Part shown: positions 15,166 through 24,081 of the stretch, in pieces
Numbering within the stretch: position 1 is the first letter of the stretch
How the letters are laid out: each line of letters begins with the position of its first letter
From: Clostridiales bacterium
GTDB taxonomy: Bacteria; Bacillota; Clostridia; Lachnospirales; Lachnospiraceae
DNA length: 64,000 bases
Reading direction: 5' to 3'
NCBI GenBank assembly: GCA_018374355.1
Contig: JAHAFI010000001.1
Span: 1 to 64,000, forward strand
The notes under the pieces: generated by a model
The model's input: the letters and a program-made list of their open reading frames with translations, nothing else
What the model was told of the DNA's origin: nothing
Databases searched by the model: none
Made by a program: the position numbers and the translations under genes

Positions 15166-16632
15166 ATGAAAACATTAGATAAAGCAAGAGAATATGAAGA
15201 GAAGAACATGAAACTAATACCTGCGGAGCAAAGACCGGTATTTCACCTGTCATCACCCGTGGGTTGGATAAATGACCCAAATGGTTTTTCGGAATATCAG
15301 GGAGAAATCCATCTGTTTTTTCAATATAATCCTTATCATATAAATTGGGATTCTATGCATTGGGGGCATGCAAAAACCCATGATTTTATTTCTTGGGAGT
15401 ACCTGCCTACTGCTTTGGCTCCGGATTGTGGATTTGATGAAGCGGGGGTATTTTCTGGAAGCGCAATTGAAGAGGACGGGAAACATATTTTGATGTATAC
15501 CGGAGTGGAAGAAATCGAAACAGAGGACGGTAAGCGGGAAGTACGGCAGCAGCAGTGTATTGCGGAGGGGGATGGACTTAATTACAAAAAGCTTGAAGAA
15601 AATCCGGTGATTACAGCAGATATGCTGCCGAAAGGAAGTAGTCAGGTTGATTTTCGCGATCCAAAAATCTGGAAGGAAGACGGTGTCTTTTACGCGGCAG
15701 TGGGAAGCCGTCACAAGGACGGAAGTGGACAAATTGCAATATTTTCTTCGGAAAACCTAAAACAGTGGAAGTTTCATACTATTCTCGACAGATGTGATAA
15801 CAGATATGGGAAAATGTGGGAATGTCCGGATTTCTTTCCGCTTGGCGAAAAAGATATCCTGATGGTTTCACCACAGGACATGGTGGCTGAGGGATTGGAG
15901 TTTCATAATGGAAACGGTGTAATGTTCATACACGGCAGTTATGATAAGAAAACGATGGATTTTCAGAGAGAAGGTGTGCAGTCTGCGGACTATGGACTGG
16001 ATTTTTATGCACCTCAGACTATGCTGGCGGAAGATGGAAGGAGAATTATGATCGCATGGATGAAATCATGGGATACCGCACTTTCTCCGGAAGCGTTTCA
16101 ATGGTCATCCATGATGACAGTACCAAGGGAACTGAAATTTTCTGAAGGAAGAATTATACAAAGTCCAGTAAGGGAAATTGAGAATTACCACCGAAATAAA
16201 GTGGAATATCGTTCCGTGAAGTGCTGCGGAGAGAAAAAGCTCGGTGGCATTGAGGGAAGAGTGATAGACCTTACTGTGGAAGTGGAATCAGGGGAGTTCG
16301 ATAGTTTGAAAATCTGTCTGGCAGACAATGGCAGATTTCATTCGGATATTATTTTCGATTCTAAAGAAAGTACGATAACTTTTGACAGAACATACGCAGG
16401 ATTCTGCAGAGATATTGTTATGTCTCGAAGCATGTACGTCAGGGACAACGGAGGAAGGCTGAAATTGCGTATTCTTATGGATCGTTACTCCGTGGAAATT
16501 TTCGCAAATGACGGTGAACAGGCTATGACATCCCTGATTTATACAGAACAGGAGGCAAAAGATATTCGCTTTATTTCAACTGGAGAGATCAGTCTTTCGG
16601 TAGTGAAATATGACATTATCTCGAAAAACTGA
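15166..16632 (+). CDS. GH32 beta-fructofuranosidase / sucrose-6-phosphate hydrolase type
   Basis: 488 residues; the ATG at 15166 follows GGGAGG (15150-15155) by 10 bp, whereas 15142 is directly at the stop of the preceding gene with no binding site. All GH32 signatures are intact: HLSSPVGWINDPNGFSEYQG (nucleophile Asp), FQYNPYHINWDSMHWGHAKTHD, VFSGSAIEEDG, VDFRDPKIWKEDG (RDP) and KMWECPDFFPLG (acid/base Glu in EC). The C-terminal beta-sandwich ends RILMDRYSVEIFANDGEQAMTSLIYTE, a conserved GH32 block. No signal peptide, so it is cytoplasmic and likely splits sucrose, its phosphate or short fructans entering through the upstream transporter. Last gene of the operon. Confidence 0.92.
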   Translation: MKTLDKAREYEEKNMKLIPAEQRPVFHLSSPVGWINDPNGFSEYQGEIHLFFQYNPYHINWDSMHWGHAKTHDFISWEYLPTALAPDCGFDEAGVFSGSAIEEDGKHILMYTGVEEIETEDGKREVRQQQCIAEGDGLNYKKLEENPVITADMLPKGSSQVDFRDPKIWKEDGVFYAAVGSRHKDGSGQIAIFSSENLKQWKFHTILDRCDNRYGKMWECPDFFPLGEKDILMVSPQDMVAEGLEFHNGNGVMFIHGSYDKKTMDFQREGVQSADYGLDFYAPQTMLAEDGRRIMIAWMKSWDTALSPEAFQWSSMMTVPRELKFSEGRIIQSPVREIENYHRNKVEYRSVKCCGEKKLGGIEGRVIDLTVEVESGEFDSLKICLADNGRFHSDIIFDSKESTITFDRTYAGFCRDIVMSRSMYVRDNGGRLKLRILMDRYSVEIFANDGEQAMTSLIYTEQEAKDIRFISTGEISLSVVKYDIISKN

Positions 16633-16722
16633 TTTACAGAAAATCCGGGTTAGAGTACAATGAAATTATTGCGAACGGAAGCCGAATGGCATAGATTACA
16701 GTAATGGAAAGGACAACCAACC

Positions 16723-17451
16723 ATGAACAGAGACGTACCATTAAAAAAATATGCAAAAAAAATGGACCATTCCTATACACTGGGAGCATTTCCCACCATT
16801 GAGCTTTTGAAGAACCAGCCCCATCACGTGCTGAAGGTTCTGCTTCATCCGGATATGAATAGCGAAGTCCAGTTAGAGATTATTCAAGGGCTGTGTGAGA
16901 AACACGGCATTCCTCTGGAATGGGCGGGAAAGACCGTGGAAAAACTGAGGGACAAAGAAAATATTTTTGCTATTGGCGTATTTGAAAAATATGAGAATAC
17001 CCTTCAGCCGGAAAAAAATCATGTAGTTCTTGTGAACCCCAGTGATATGGGAAATATGGGAACTATTATTCGCACAAGCATCGGCTTCGGGATTGAGAAT
17101 CTTGCGATTATCGAGCCGGGAGTGGATGTGTTCAATCCTAAGGTGGTACGGGCTTCCATGGGATCTCTTTTCCAATTGAATTTCTGTTATTTCAAGAGTT
17201 TTGAGGAGTATGCGGCTCAGGCAGGAGAACGGAAAATGTATCCGTTTATGCTGAAGGGGGCGGTGCCGCTGCAGGAGCTTTCAAGGGATAAGTCAGAGAC
17301 GTATTCGCTGGTTTTCGGAAATGAAGCAACAGGACTTCCCGACAGCTTTGCAGACATCGGACAGAGCGTGGTGATCCGCCATACGGACCATATCGATTCC
17401 CTGAATCTGGCGCTGGCTACGGGGATTGGGATTTATGAATTTACCAAATAA
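16723..17451 (+). CDS. TrmH/SpoU family RNA 2'-O-methyltransferase
   Basis: 242 residues with all three SpoU motifs: NPSDMGNMGTIIRTSIGFG (motif 1), YSLVFGNEATGLP (motif 2) and HIDSLNLALATGIGIYEF (motif 3), which together form the SAM-binding trefoil knot. The N-terminal half (YTLGAFPTIELLKNQPHHVLKVLLHPDMNSE) is the substrate-recognition part seen in TrmH-like rRNA or tRNA methylases. The particular RNA target cannot be assigned. It stands alone, with no clear link to the sugar genes on either side. Confidence 0.88.
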   Translation: MNRDVPLKKYAKKMDHSYTLGAFPTIELLKNQPHHVLKVLLHPDMNSEVQLEIIQGLCEKHGIPLEWAGKTVEKLRDKENIFAIGVFEKYENTLQPEKNHVVLVNPSDMGNMGTIIRTSIGFGIENLAIIEPGVDVFNPKVVRASMGSLFQLNFCYFKSFEEYAAQAGERKMYPFMLKGAVPLQELSRDKSETYSLVFGNEATGLPDSFADIGQSVVIRHTDHIDSLNLALATGIGIYEFTK

Positions 17452-17586
17452 AAAATGCTGTACGCAGCGGGATTTCAAATTTGATAAGACAAACAAAAAG
17501 TGTTTTCATGACAGGATCAGATGTTGTGGAGGCACTTTTTTACTGTGGAAATTAAGGCTTTCAGATATGAAATATCAAAATATTGT

Positions 17587-17727
17587 CTATTCAGGACCCT
17601 GTCCTTCATAGTCACAAATGCATGCACACAGCCTGCATTTCATGCAGTGCGGCGCCCGTATGTCTCGGGATTGCCTTGTATTTGCAGGGCAACACCTCGC
17701 GGAACAGTGACCTTCTGAACAGTTACC
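17587..17727 (-). repeat. Dispersed hairpin repeat, copy B (141 bp, inverted relative to copy A)
   Basis: Reverse complement aligns with 5955-6096. In family orientation it begins GGTAACTGTTCAGAAGGTCA and ends GGGTCCTGAATAG; the ends are imperfect inverted repeats. Hairpin TTGCCTTG/CAGGGCAA (17671-17678, 17685-17692) replaces TTGACTTG/CAAGTCAA of copy A, with one A-T to C-G pair exchange and one wobble. CCTGCAT/ATGCAG... keeps the second hairpin with unrelated bases. Confidence 0.75.
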
Positions 17728-17807
17728 AAAATATACAAAATTGTATGGAGATGAAAGAAATAATTGGAGAAAAAAACGGATTCTACATGGCAAAAAAGAT
17801 TTATTTG

Positions 17808-17836
17808 TTGAAAAATTCTGAAGTCAACGGTATGAT
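17808..17836 (+). promoter_or_regulatory. Promoter of lacZ-DUF4091 operon
   Basis: -35 TTGAAA (17808-17813), 17-bp spacer, -10 TATGAT (17831-17836), about 47 bp before the start codon. Confidence 0.6.
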
Positions 17837-17889
17837 ATACAGGCATATATGATTAAAAATAAACGAAACAATTTATTCTGGAGGATAAA

Positions 17890-20800
17890 ATGAACAGCAA
17901 AGATTGGCAGAATCCAAAATATCTGGAAAAAGGAAGAGAAAAAGAACGGGCATATTTCATTCCATACGAGAGCTTGGAGGCGGCGCTGAAGGGCAGAAGG
18001 GAGGAGTCTGCATTTTGTCAGATTCTCAATGGCGTATGGGATTTTGCATATTTTGACGCATGGTATGAAGTACCGGAGAAAATTGAAAAGTGGAATCAGA
18101 TTCCGGTTCCTTCAAACTGGCAGATGCACGGATACGACATACCGTATTACACCAATGTAAATTATCCCCATCCGGTGGACTTGCCCTATGTTCCCGATGA
18201 AAATCCCTGTGGTGTGTATCGCCGTACATTTACCGTGGATTCACTGGAACGGGAACATTACCTTGTATTTGAAGGGGTAAATTCCTGCTTTTACCTGTAC
18301 ATCAACGGACAGGAAATCGGATACAGTCAGGGAAGCCACTGTACGTCGGAGTTTTTGGTTACCCCGTATCTGAAAGAGGGAGAAAATGAAATACAGGTTA
18401 AAGTGCTGAAATGGTGCGACGGAAGTTATCTGGAGGATCAGGATTTCCTCCGTCTTTCCGGTATTTTCCGGGATGTCTACCTGCTGAAGAGAAGCAGAAA
18501 CCACCTGCGGGACATGGAAATCCACACCAACCTTACACATCTTTCCGCCAAAATGCAGTTTGACGGAAAACCGGAGGGGATCGTCAGGGCCTGTCTCTAT
18601 GATGGGAAGAAATGCATCATGGAAAGTGATGTGCAGGGCGGTGAAGCGGAGTTTACGGTTTCGGATGCACGGTTATGGAGCAGTGAGCATCCGTATCTGT
18701 ATACGCTGATTATTGAAGTAGACGGGGAATTTATTCCGTTTCGTGCAGGTTTCCGTACAATGGCTGTGTCAGAAAAAGGAGAACTGCTGTTTAACGGAAA
18801 GGCGATAAAATTAAAGGGTGTCAATCATCACGATACCCATCCGTTAAAAGGCCATGTGATGAGCCGGGAAGATATGGAGAAGGATCTGTACCTGATGAAA
18901 CGCCTGAACATCAATACGGTACGGACAGCCCATTACCCTCCGGCGCCGGAATTTCTGGAGCTGTGCGATCAGCTTGGATTTTACGTTGTGGATGAGGCGG
19001 ATATTGAGATGCACGGATTTGTGTCCAAAGATACCGGATGGGAATACCGGGCATATGACCCGGAATGGCCGACGGATCATCCCGATTGGGAGGAAGCTCT
19101 CATGGAGCGGGTGACGAGAATGGTGGAAGGCCACAAAAATTTCACCGGAATCATCATGTGGTCTATGGGAAATGAATCCGGTTACGGAAAGCATTATGAC
19201 AGCATGGCAAAATGGATCAAAGAGAGAGATCCTGAGAGACTGGTGCACTACGAAAGAGCCTGTCAGGTAGGTGACCCGGACTGCATTGATGTCCCCAGCA
19301 CCATGTATCCCGATCTGGGAGAGCTGGAAGAAGAAGGGAAAAAAGATGACAGGCGGCCGTATTTTCTCTGTGAATATGCCCATGCCATGGGAAATGGTCC
19401 GGGAGACCTTTATGATTACCAGAAGCTTTTCTACCGCTATCCAAGGCTGATCGGAGGATGCATCTGGGAGTGGGCGGATCATACGGTGTGCAGGGACGGC
19501 AGATTCTATTATGGGGGAGACTTTGGAGAACTGACCCATGACCACAACTTCTGTGTGGATGGTCTGGTATCCGGGGAGCGCAAACTGAAGGCGGGCTCTT
19601 TGGAGGCGAAGGCGGTATTCCAGCCGCTGTATGCGGAGCTGGCAGAGCCATCAAAAGAAGAGAAAAGAGAATATCCGGTGATCCGGTTTACAAACCATTC
19701 GGATTTTACCAATATGAATGCCTATGAACTGGTGTGGCAGGTGGAAAAGGACGGCGAAACCGTTCATGCAGGAACCGAATGCCTCAATTTGGAACCGGGA
19801 CAGTCCTGTCTGTGGAAGCTTCCGGTAAAAACACCGGAAAACAGCCATATGGGAAGTTATGTAAACTTCTTGCTGAGAAGAAAAGAAGCCTGCGTATGGG
19901 CAGAAGCAGGATATGAGGTGGCCATGTGTCAGGTAAAATTGTCCGATGGGTCTGCCAAAAAAGAAGAGGCACAAGAGAAATTCACATGGACGGTTACGGA
20001 AAACGGACGCATTCTGGAAATCCGTAATCCGTATGAAAACGGATATGATTTTCATACGATACGCGGTAATCTGTGCGGAATCTGGAAAAACGGGAAAAAT
20101 GTGCTGATTGGCGATATGCATCTGTCCGTCTGGAGGGCGCCCACGGATAATGAACGTCATATTCGGAACGTATGGGGGCTGTTCGAAGACAACAGAAGCG
20201 GCTGGAATATGAACCGCCAGTTTGATAAGTGCTATGAGATGTCTTGGGAACAGACAGAAAACGGTGTCACGGTAAGAACGAAAGGAAGTCTTGCCGGAGT
20301 TGCCAGAAGTCCCTTCCTCTGGTATCAGGCCGTTTATCAGATCGATCGGGCGGGGGCGCTTCACGTAAATGTATCTGCCCATGTCAATGAAAAAGCAGTC
20401 TGGCTGCCGAGGTTCGGATTTGAGATGACGCTGCCGTATCAAATGGATCATATCGAATACTACGGAAGGGGTCCGTATGAAAACTATCGGGATTTATGCC
20501 ATCATGTGCGTGTGGGAAGATATACTTCCACAGCCTCCCGGGAATACGTTCCGTATGTAAAACCTCAGGAATACGGCAACCATACAGGGGTAAAATACCT
20601 TGAAGTAAAGGAAGAAGGGGTTAAGGAAGGTCTGGAATTTTTTACCGAAAAGGAGATGGAGTTTCAGATTTCTCATTACACGAAAGAAGAAATGACGGAC
20701 AAGAAACATCATTTTGAACTGGAAGAGAGCAATACAAATCTCAGAATCGATTATAAAAGCAGCGGTATCGGTTCCGCAAGCTGCGGACCGCAGTTGGCAG

Positions 20801-20916
20801 AGAAGTATCGTCTGAGTGAAAAGAAAATGGAGTTTAGCTTTACATTAAAGTCAAAAACCCCGCTGCAAGCAACGGGGCATCAAATTTGTAACACTGCAGA
20901 GCAGCGGGGTTTTTGA
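17890..20916 (+). CDS. lacZ: Beta-galactosidase, glycoside hydrolase family 2
   Basis: 1008 residues, the usual LacZ length. Domain order: GH2 sugar-binding jelly roll (SNWQMHGYDIPYYTNVNYP near residue 80), Ig-like domain, TIM barrel with GVNHHDTHPLKGHVMSREDM and NINTVRTAHYPP, acid/base Glu429 in WSMGNESG, nucleophile Glu495 in FLCEYAHAMGNGPG, then domains 4-5 with YYGRGPYENYRD and the closing GIGSASCGPQLAEKYRLSEK. No signal peptide, so it acts in the cytoplasm on imported lactose or galactosides. The ATG has GGAGG 5 bp upstream. The last 20 or so residues (TPLQATGHQICNTAEQRGF) are encoded by a perfect terminator-like hairpin, with the TGA as the hairpin's final bases, so the original stop seems to have been lost or displaced. 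Followed by a DUF4091 hydrolase. Confidence 0.95.
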   Translation: MNSKDWQNPKYLEKGREKERAYFIPYESLEAALKGRREESAFCQILNGVWDFAYFDAWYEVPEKIEKWNQIPVPSNWQMHGYDIPYYTNVNYPHPVDLPYVPDENPCGVYRRTFTVDSLEREHYLVFEGVNSCFYLYINGQEIGYSQGSHCTSEFLVTPYLKEGENEIQVKVLKWCDGSYLEDQDFLRLSGIFRDVYLLKRSRNHLRDMEIHTNLTHLSAKMQFDGKPEGIVRACLYDGKKCIMESDVQGGEAEFTVSDARLWSSEHPYLYTLIIEVDGEFIPFRAGFRTMAVSEKGELLFNGKAIKLKGVNHHDTHPLKGHVMSREDMEKDLYLMKRLNINTVRTAHYPPAPEFLELCDQLGFYVVDEADIEMHGFVSKDTGWEYRAYDPEWPTDHPDWEEALMERVTRMVEGHKNFTGIIMWSMGNESGYGKHYDSMAKWIKERDPERLVHYERACQVGDPDCIDVPSTMYPDLGELEEEGKKDDRRPYFLCEYAHAMGNGPGDLYDYQKLFYRYPRLIGGCIWEWADHTVCRDGRFYYGGDFGELTHDHNFCVDGLVSGERKLKAGSLEAKAVFQPLYAELAEPSKEEKREYPVIRFTNHSDFTNMNAYELVWQVEKDGETVHAGTECLNLEPGQSCLWKLPVKTPENSHMGSYVNFLLRRKEACVWAEAGYEVAMCQVKLSDGSAKKEEAQEKFTWTVTENGRILEIRNPYENGYDFHTIRGNLCGIWKNGKNVLIGDMHLSVWRAPTDNERHIRNVWGLFEDNRSGWNMNRQFDKCYEMSWEQTENGVTVRTKGSLAGVARSPFLWYQAVYQIDRAGALHVNVSAHVNEKAVWLPRFGFEMTLPYQMDHIEYYGRGPYENYRDLCHHVRVGRYTSTASREYVPYVKPQEYGNHTGVKYLEVKEEGVKEGLEFFTEKEMEFQISHYTKEEMTDKKHHFELEESNTNLRIDYKSSGIGSASCGPQLAEKYRLSEKKMEFSFTLKSKTPLQATGHQICNTAEQRGF
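20851..20916 (+). terminator. Terminator-like hairpin that also encodes the lacZ C-terminus
   Basis: TCAAAAACCCCGCTGC (20851-20866) and GCAGCGGGGTTTTTGA (20901-20916) are a perfect 16-bp inverted repeat. The A-run/T-run flanks give it a bidirectional intrinsic terminator look. An alternative inner pairing CCCCG/CGGGG (20858-20862, 20873-20877) exists. Lies within the lacZ reading frame and provides its stop codon. Confidence 0.75.
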
Positions 20917-20930
20917 CCCTCGCAGCAGTC

Positions 20931-20982
20931 GCCAAATGGATATGCAAGCATATCCGCATGGCTCGTTGCCTGCGGGAATAAA
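20931..20982 (+). repeat. Dispersed 52-bp hairpin repeat, second family, copy 1
   Basis: 44 of 52 bases match 62239-62290. Stem GGATATGC/GCATATCC (20938-20945, 20948-20955) within outer GCCA/TGGC, followed by CTCGTT...TGCGGGAATAAA. In the other copy the closing G-C pair of the stem is A-T, a compensatory change. Confidence 0.75.
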
Positions 20983-21010
20983 GGGGTTTGACGAAAGGAG
21001 AAGGTTGAGG

Positions 21011-22663
21011 ATGAAGGATTTTAAACTAAAAAAGGTTTCCTGCATGGAAAAGGTATTTGCAGCAAAAGAGCCGTCAGGGGAAGGAAGCCCTGCAAAGCTT
21101 ACTGCTTTTCGGGGAGAAAATGTATCGTTTCAGATTGCATATTACTGGACGGGAGAGGCGAAAGGCCGGGGACAGGCAGAAATCATTTCCCCGATTAAGG
21201 ACAGGGTGCACGTGCGCATGGTGGAGCTCGTTCCGTGCTTATATCCGTGCCATCCGGAAAGAGATAACGATTATGCAGTGACAGAGCCGGGGTTGTACCC
21301 GGATCTGCTGTCGGAGATTCCGGAAGCAGGTTTTCCCATGGTGCGGGGAAACTGGGGAAGCCTCTGGGTGGATATTGATGTAAATGAGGAGATGCCGGCG
21401 GGTGAATATCCGGTAGAAATTCTTCTGTCCGTTGAGGGCGGGCAGGAAAAAGTGGAAGTGACTTGTGAAGTTTTGGATGCGGTTCTTCCTAAACTTCCGG
21501 TTCCCCATACAGAGTGGTTCCATTCCGATTGCCTTGCAAATTACTATGATGTGGAGGTTTTCTCGGAAAAGCATTGGGAAATTGTGGAAAACTTCGTGAA
21601 AACGGCGGTGAAGAGGGGACAGAATATGCTTCTCACGCCGGTATTTACTCCTCCTTTGGATACTGCGGTGGGCGGAGAGCGCCGTACCGTACAGTTGGTG
21701 GATGTAAAAGCAGAAGGAGATGTGTATACCTTCGGATTTGAAAAATTTGAAAGATGGGTAGAGATGGCCAAACGCAGCGGCATAGAGTATTTTGAGATTT
21801 CTCATCTGTTTTCCCAGTGGGGTGCAGCAGCAGCGCCAAAAATCATGGGAGAAAAAGACGGAAAAACCGTGAAACTGTTCGGATGGGATACCGTTGCATC
21901 AGGAGAAGAATATTCGGATTTCCTGCATCAGTTTCTGAATGCATTAAAACCGGAACTGGCAAAACTGGGAATTGAAAAGAAAACGTATTTCCATGTATCG
22001 GACGAACCGCAGATGTCCCAACTGGAATCCTACAAAGCGGCAAGAAATGTTGTGGCAAAAGATTTGGAGGGCTATACAGTTTTTGATGCGCTGTCGGACT
22101 ATGAATTCTATAAGGAGGGACTGGTAGCGGAACCGGTATGTGCAGTCAATCATATCGGACCGTTCATTGAAAACCGTCCGGAAAAACTGTGGGGCTATTA
22201 CTGTACCGCCCAGTGGAAAGACGTATCGAACCGGTTTATCGCGCTGCAGGGATACCGCACAAGAATTATCGGCACACAGATGTATAAATATCAGTTGGAT
22301 GGATTCCTTCATTGGGGATATAATTTCTATAATTGCCAATGTTCCCTCTATCCGATCGATCCATATCGGGTTACGGATGCCGACGGCGCTTTCCCGTCAG
22401 GAGATGCCTTTCTGGTATATCCCGGAGCAGATGGAAAACCGGTAGAATCCCTCCGCATCATGCATATGGATGAAGCGATGAGCGATCTGCGCGCCATGAA
22501 CTATCTGGAGAGCCTTGTGGGACGAGATGCTGTTATGAAATGCATCGAGAGCTGTCCGGCAGAGGGAGTGACTTTTGATAAATATCCGAGAAACTTCACG
22601 TATCTGACGGCGTGCAGGGAGAGGATTAATGAGGCGGTGAAGGAAGCGCTTTTGGGGAAATAA
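21011..22663 (+). CDS. DUF4091 / GH123-like glycoside hydrolase
   Basis: 550 residues from the ATG at 21011, which has AAAGGAG about 10 bp upstream. A longer frame from 20936 would translate the intergenic repeat and is rejected. Layout: N-terminal beta-sandwich (LTAFRGENVSFQIAYYW ... VTCEVLDAVLPKLPVPHTEWFHSDCLANYY) then a TIM-barrel-like region. YFHVSDEPQ holds an adjacent Asp-Glu pair (331-332), matching the catalytic pair of GH123 N-acetylgalactosaminidases. DGFLHWGYNFYN near the C-terminus is typical of DUF4091. No signal peptide, so cytoplasmic. Together with LacZ it may degrade a host- or diet-derived galactoside or GalNAc-containing glycan; that substrate is inference. Confidence 0.8.
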   Translation: MKDFKLKKVSCMEKVFAAKEPSGEGSPAKLTAFRGENVSFQIAYYWTGEAKGRGQAEIISPIKDRVHVRMVELVPCLYPCHPERDNDYAVTEPGLYPDLLSEIPEAGFPMVRGNWGSLWVDIDVNEEMPAGEYPVEILLSVEGGQEKVEVTCEVLDAVLPKLPVPHTEWFHSDCLANYYDVEVFSEKHWEIVENFVKTAVKRGQNMLLTPVFTPPLDTAVGGERRTVQLVDVKAEGDVYTFGFEKFERWVEMAKRSGIEYFEISHLFSQWGAAAAPKIMGEKDGKTVKLFGWDTVASGEEYSDFLHQFLNALKPELAKLGIEKKTYFHVSDEPQMSQLESYKAARNVVAKDLEGYTVFDALSDYEFYKEGLVAEPVCAVNHIGPFIENRPEKLWGYYCTAQWKDVSNRFIALQGYRTRIIGTQMYKYQLDGFLHWGYNFYNCQCSLYPIDPYRVTDADGAFPSGDAFLVYPGADGKPVESLRIMHMDEAMSDLRAMNYLESLVGRDAVMKCIESCPAEGVTFDKYPRNFTYLTACRERINEAVKEALLGK

Positions 22664-22692
22664 TAGGCGCAAGAGAATTAACAGAAAATAAT

Positions 22693-22735
22693 AAAAAGGC
22701 GTTGTCTCATTTAGGTATGAGCGACGCCTTTTTTG
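22693..22735. terminator. Bidirectional terminator between DUF4091 gene and ybaK
   Basis: AAAAAGGCGTTGTCTCAT (22693-22710) pairs with ATGAGCGACGCCTTTTT (22717-22733) with one bulge, T run on both strands. Serves the convergent genes. Confidence 0.85.
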
Positions 22736-22752
22736 TACGGCAGATATCCCGG

Positions 22753-23229
22753 CTATACGGTAATATCTTCAAATTTTGCATTTACCACCCCAGCCAGCTC
22801 GATCGGATTCAGACAGAGAGAGGTGCCGATACGTCCTCCGCTGATATAAATTTTATCATATTGCTCCGCGCTTTTGTGAATGATGGTGGGAAACAGCTTT
22901 TTCATCCCCAGAGGGCTGCAGCCGCCCCGCACATATCCGGTGATCTTTGTGATTTCTTTTACAGGAATCAGTTCCACAGATTTTTCCCCCACAGCTTTTG
23001 CGGCCTGTTTCAAATGCACTTCCTCTGCAATGGGAACCACAAAAACATAATACTGGCGGCTTTTTCCCTGCGCTACCAGCGTCTTAAAGGACTGTTCTAC
23101 AGGAGCCCCTGTTTTTTCGGCAGTGTGGAGTCCGTCTATAAAATTATCACATTCATACTGGATAAAATCATAGGAAATATGATTTCTGTCCAGAATACGC
23201 ATTGCATTTGTTTTCACTTCTTTCGCCAT
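22753..23229 (-). CDS. ybaK: YbaK/EbsC family Cys-tRNA(Pro)-type deacylase
   Basis: 158 residues from the ATG at 23229 with AAGGTGG upstream on the coding strand; a start 5 codons earlier overlaps that site. YbaK proteins hydrolyse cysteine mischarged on tRNA-Pro. Family marks: the opening KTNAMRILDRNHISYDFIQYE, VEQSFKTLVAQGKSRQYYVFVVP with the conserved catalytic Lys region, and GYVRGGCSPLGMKKLFPTIIHKSA, the GGxSPxG active-site loop. The end SGGRIGTSLCLNPIELAGVVNAKFEDI is also characteristic. Single gene, convergent with the glycosidase operon. Confidence 0.9.
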   Translation of the reverse strand: MAKEVKTNAMRILDRNHISYDFIQYECDNFIDGLHTAEKTGAPVEQSFKTLVAQGKSRQYYVFVVPIAEEVHLKQAAKAVGEKSVELIPVKEITKITGYVRGGCSPLGMKKLFPTIIHKSAEQYDKIYISGGRIGTSLCLNPIELAGVVNAKFEDITV

Positions 23230-23568
23230 GTTATCCACCTTCATTTACTTTGATTTTGTCAACTTTATGTTTGCAGTTGCCTGTATAAATAATTTTTTTG
23301 TGTTGTTTCTGCAACGATTGTACTCGTTTTTGAAAAAAATATCAACAAAATTTTGCATTGATCTTTAGAGGAAACTTACAAAAAGAAAAAATCGGTGAAA
23401 AAGTGCTGGACAAACGGAAAATGAGGGAATATAATGAGCCCAAGTTAAAGGAAATACAGTGTCATAGACGCTCCGTTTCAAGAAGTATTTTCAAAAGTTT
23501 CAAGTCATAAAACAGCATTTCCGCTGTAATTTTTCCAATAAAGCTAAAATTAAAAAGTGGGAGGAAAT
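23230..23568. other. Intergenic region upstream of the Tad pilus operon
   Basis: 339 bp between divergent genes. It holds the Tad promoter (23407-23435) and a 127-nt leader with two copies of GTTTCAAG (23475-23482 and 23498-23505 region) and a weak ACAGC/GCTGT hairpin (23512-23527) followed by T residues, which might act as an attenuator. No ORF. Confidence 0.5.
23407..23435 (+). promoter_or_regulatory. Promoter of the Tad pilus operon
   Basis: -35 TGGACA (23407-23412), 17-bp spacer, -10 TATAAT (23430-23435), near consensus for the housekeeping sigma factor. Confidence 0.7.
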
Positions 23569-24081
23569 ATGGGAATAGTAGGGACTTTTTGCGCTTTTTT
23601 CTCTGGTATCGCGGTTATTATGGATATAAAGTGGGAGAAAGTATATAATTTTTGGAGTTACGGGGGGTGGTTGTCCTGCCTTATTGTCCGGGGCATTTCG
23701 GAAGGAAGCGTGGACTGGGGAGGGGCTTTGACCGGGACGGCTGTGCCGCTTTTCATTCTGTTCCCCCTGTTTTTGGGAAAGATGATCGGAACCGGGGATA
23801 TCAAAGTATTTGCGGTATTGGGATGCGCCATGGGAGCAGGAAAAATCCTGCAGTGCATGATTCTGGCATTCCTTTTGGGAGCTGTAATTTCTCTTCCGGT
23901 GTTGATTTTCCGATGCAATATAAGAGAACGTTTCGCATATTTTTTTACTTATCTGAATCAGGTATTTACAACAAAAACATTTCCGGCCTATCTGGCACCG
24001 GGTAAACGCCCGGAAAATATCCATTTTACCATACCAATATTCGGCAGCGTGCTGCTGCTTAGTCTAGGAGGACGCCTATGA
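23569..24081 (+). CDS. A24 family prepilin peptidase (CpaA/TadV type), first of two
   Basis: 170 residues, membrane protein with several hydrophobic segments. The aspartyl protease residues are visible: Asp18 in AVIMDIKWEKVYN and the GxGD motif in MIGTGDIKVFAVLG (about residue 78). Such enzymes remove the leader of Flp pilins and of TadE/F pseudopilins at the membrane. GGGAGG precedes the ATG by 4 bp; a GTG 4 codons upstream overlaps this site and is less likely. First gene of the Tad operon, overlapping the next by 4 bp. A second A24 peptidase is encoded at 31168-31569. Confidence 0.85.
   Translation: MGIVGTFCAFFSGIAVIMDIKWEKVYNFWSYGGWLSCLIVRGISEGSVDWGGALTGTAVPLFILFPLFLGKMIGTGDIKVFAVLGCAMGAGKILQCMILAFLLGAVISLPVLIFRCNIRERFAYFFTYLNQVFTTKTFPAYLAPGKRPENIHFTIPIFGSVLLLSLGGRL

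Larger units (their letters stand above)
17452..17889. other. Intergenic region before lacZ
   Basis: 438 bp without a gene. It contains repeat copy B (17587-17727) and the lacZ promoter (17808-17836). The ribosome binding site for lacZ (GGAGG) is at 17880-17884. Short ORFs that run across the repeat have no family resemblance. Confidence 0.7.

Noticed and set aside
18844..20451. Long minus-strand frames opposite lacZ (233 and 266 codons)
   Set aside because: Overlap completely with a clear GH2 enzyme; no recognisable motif and no initiation signal.
20936..21010. N-terminal extension of the DUF4091 protein
   Set aside because: Those codons translate the 52-bp hairpin repeat; the ATG at 21011 has its own ribosome site and starts the conserved sequence.
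22702..23253. 183-codon plus-strand frame opposite ybaK
   Set aside because: Begins inside the terminator and covers a clear YbaK gene in antisense; composition is His/Phe-rich as in shadow frames.
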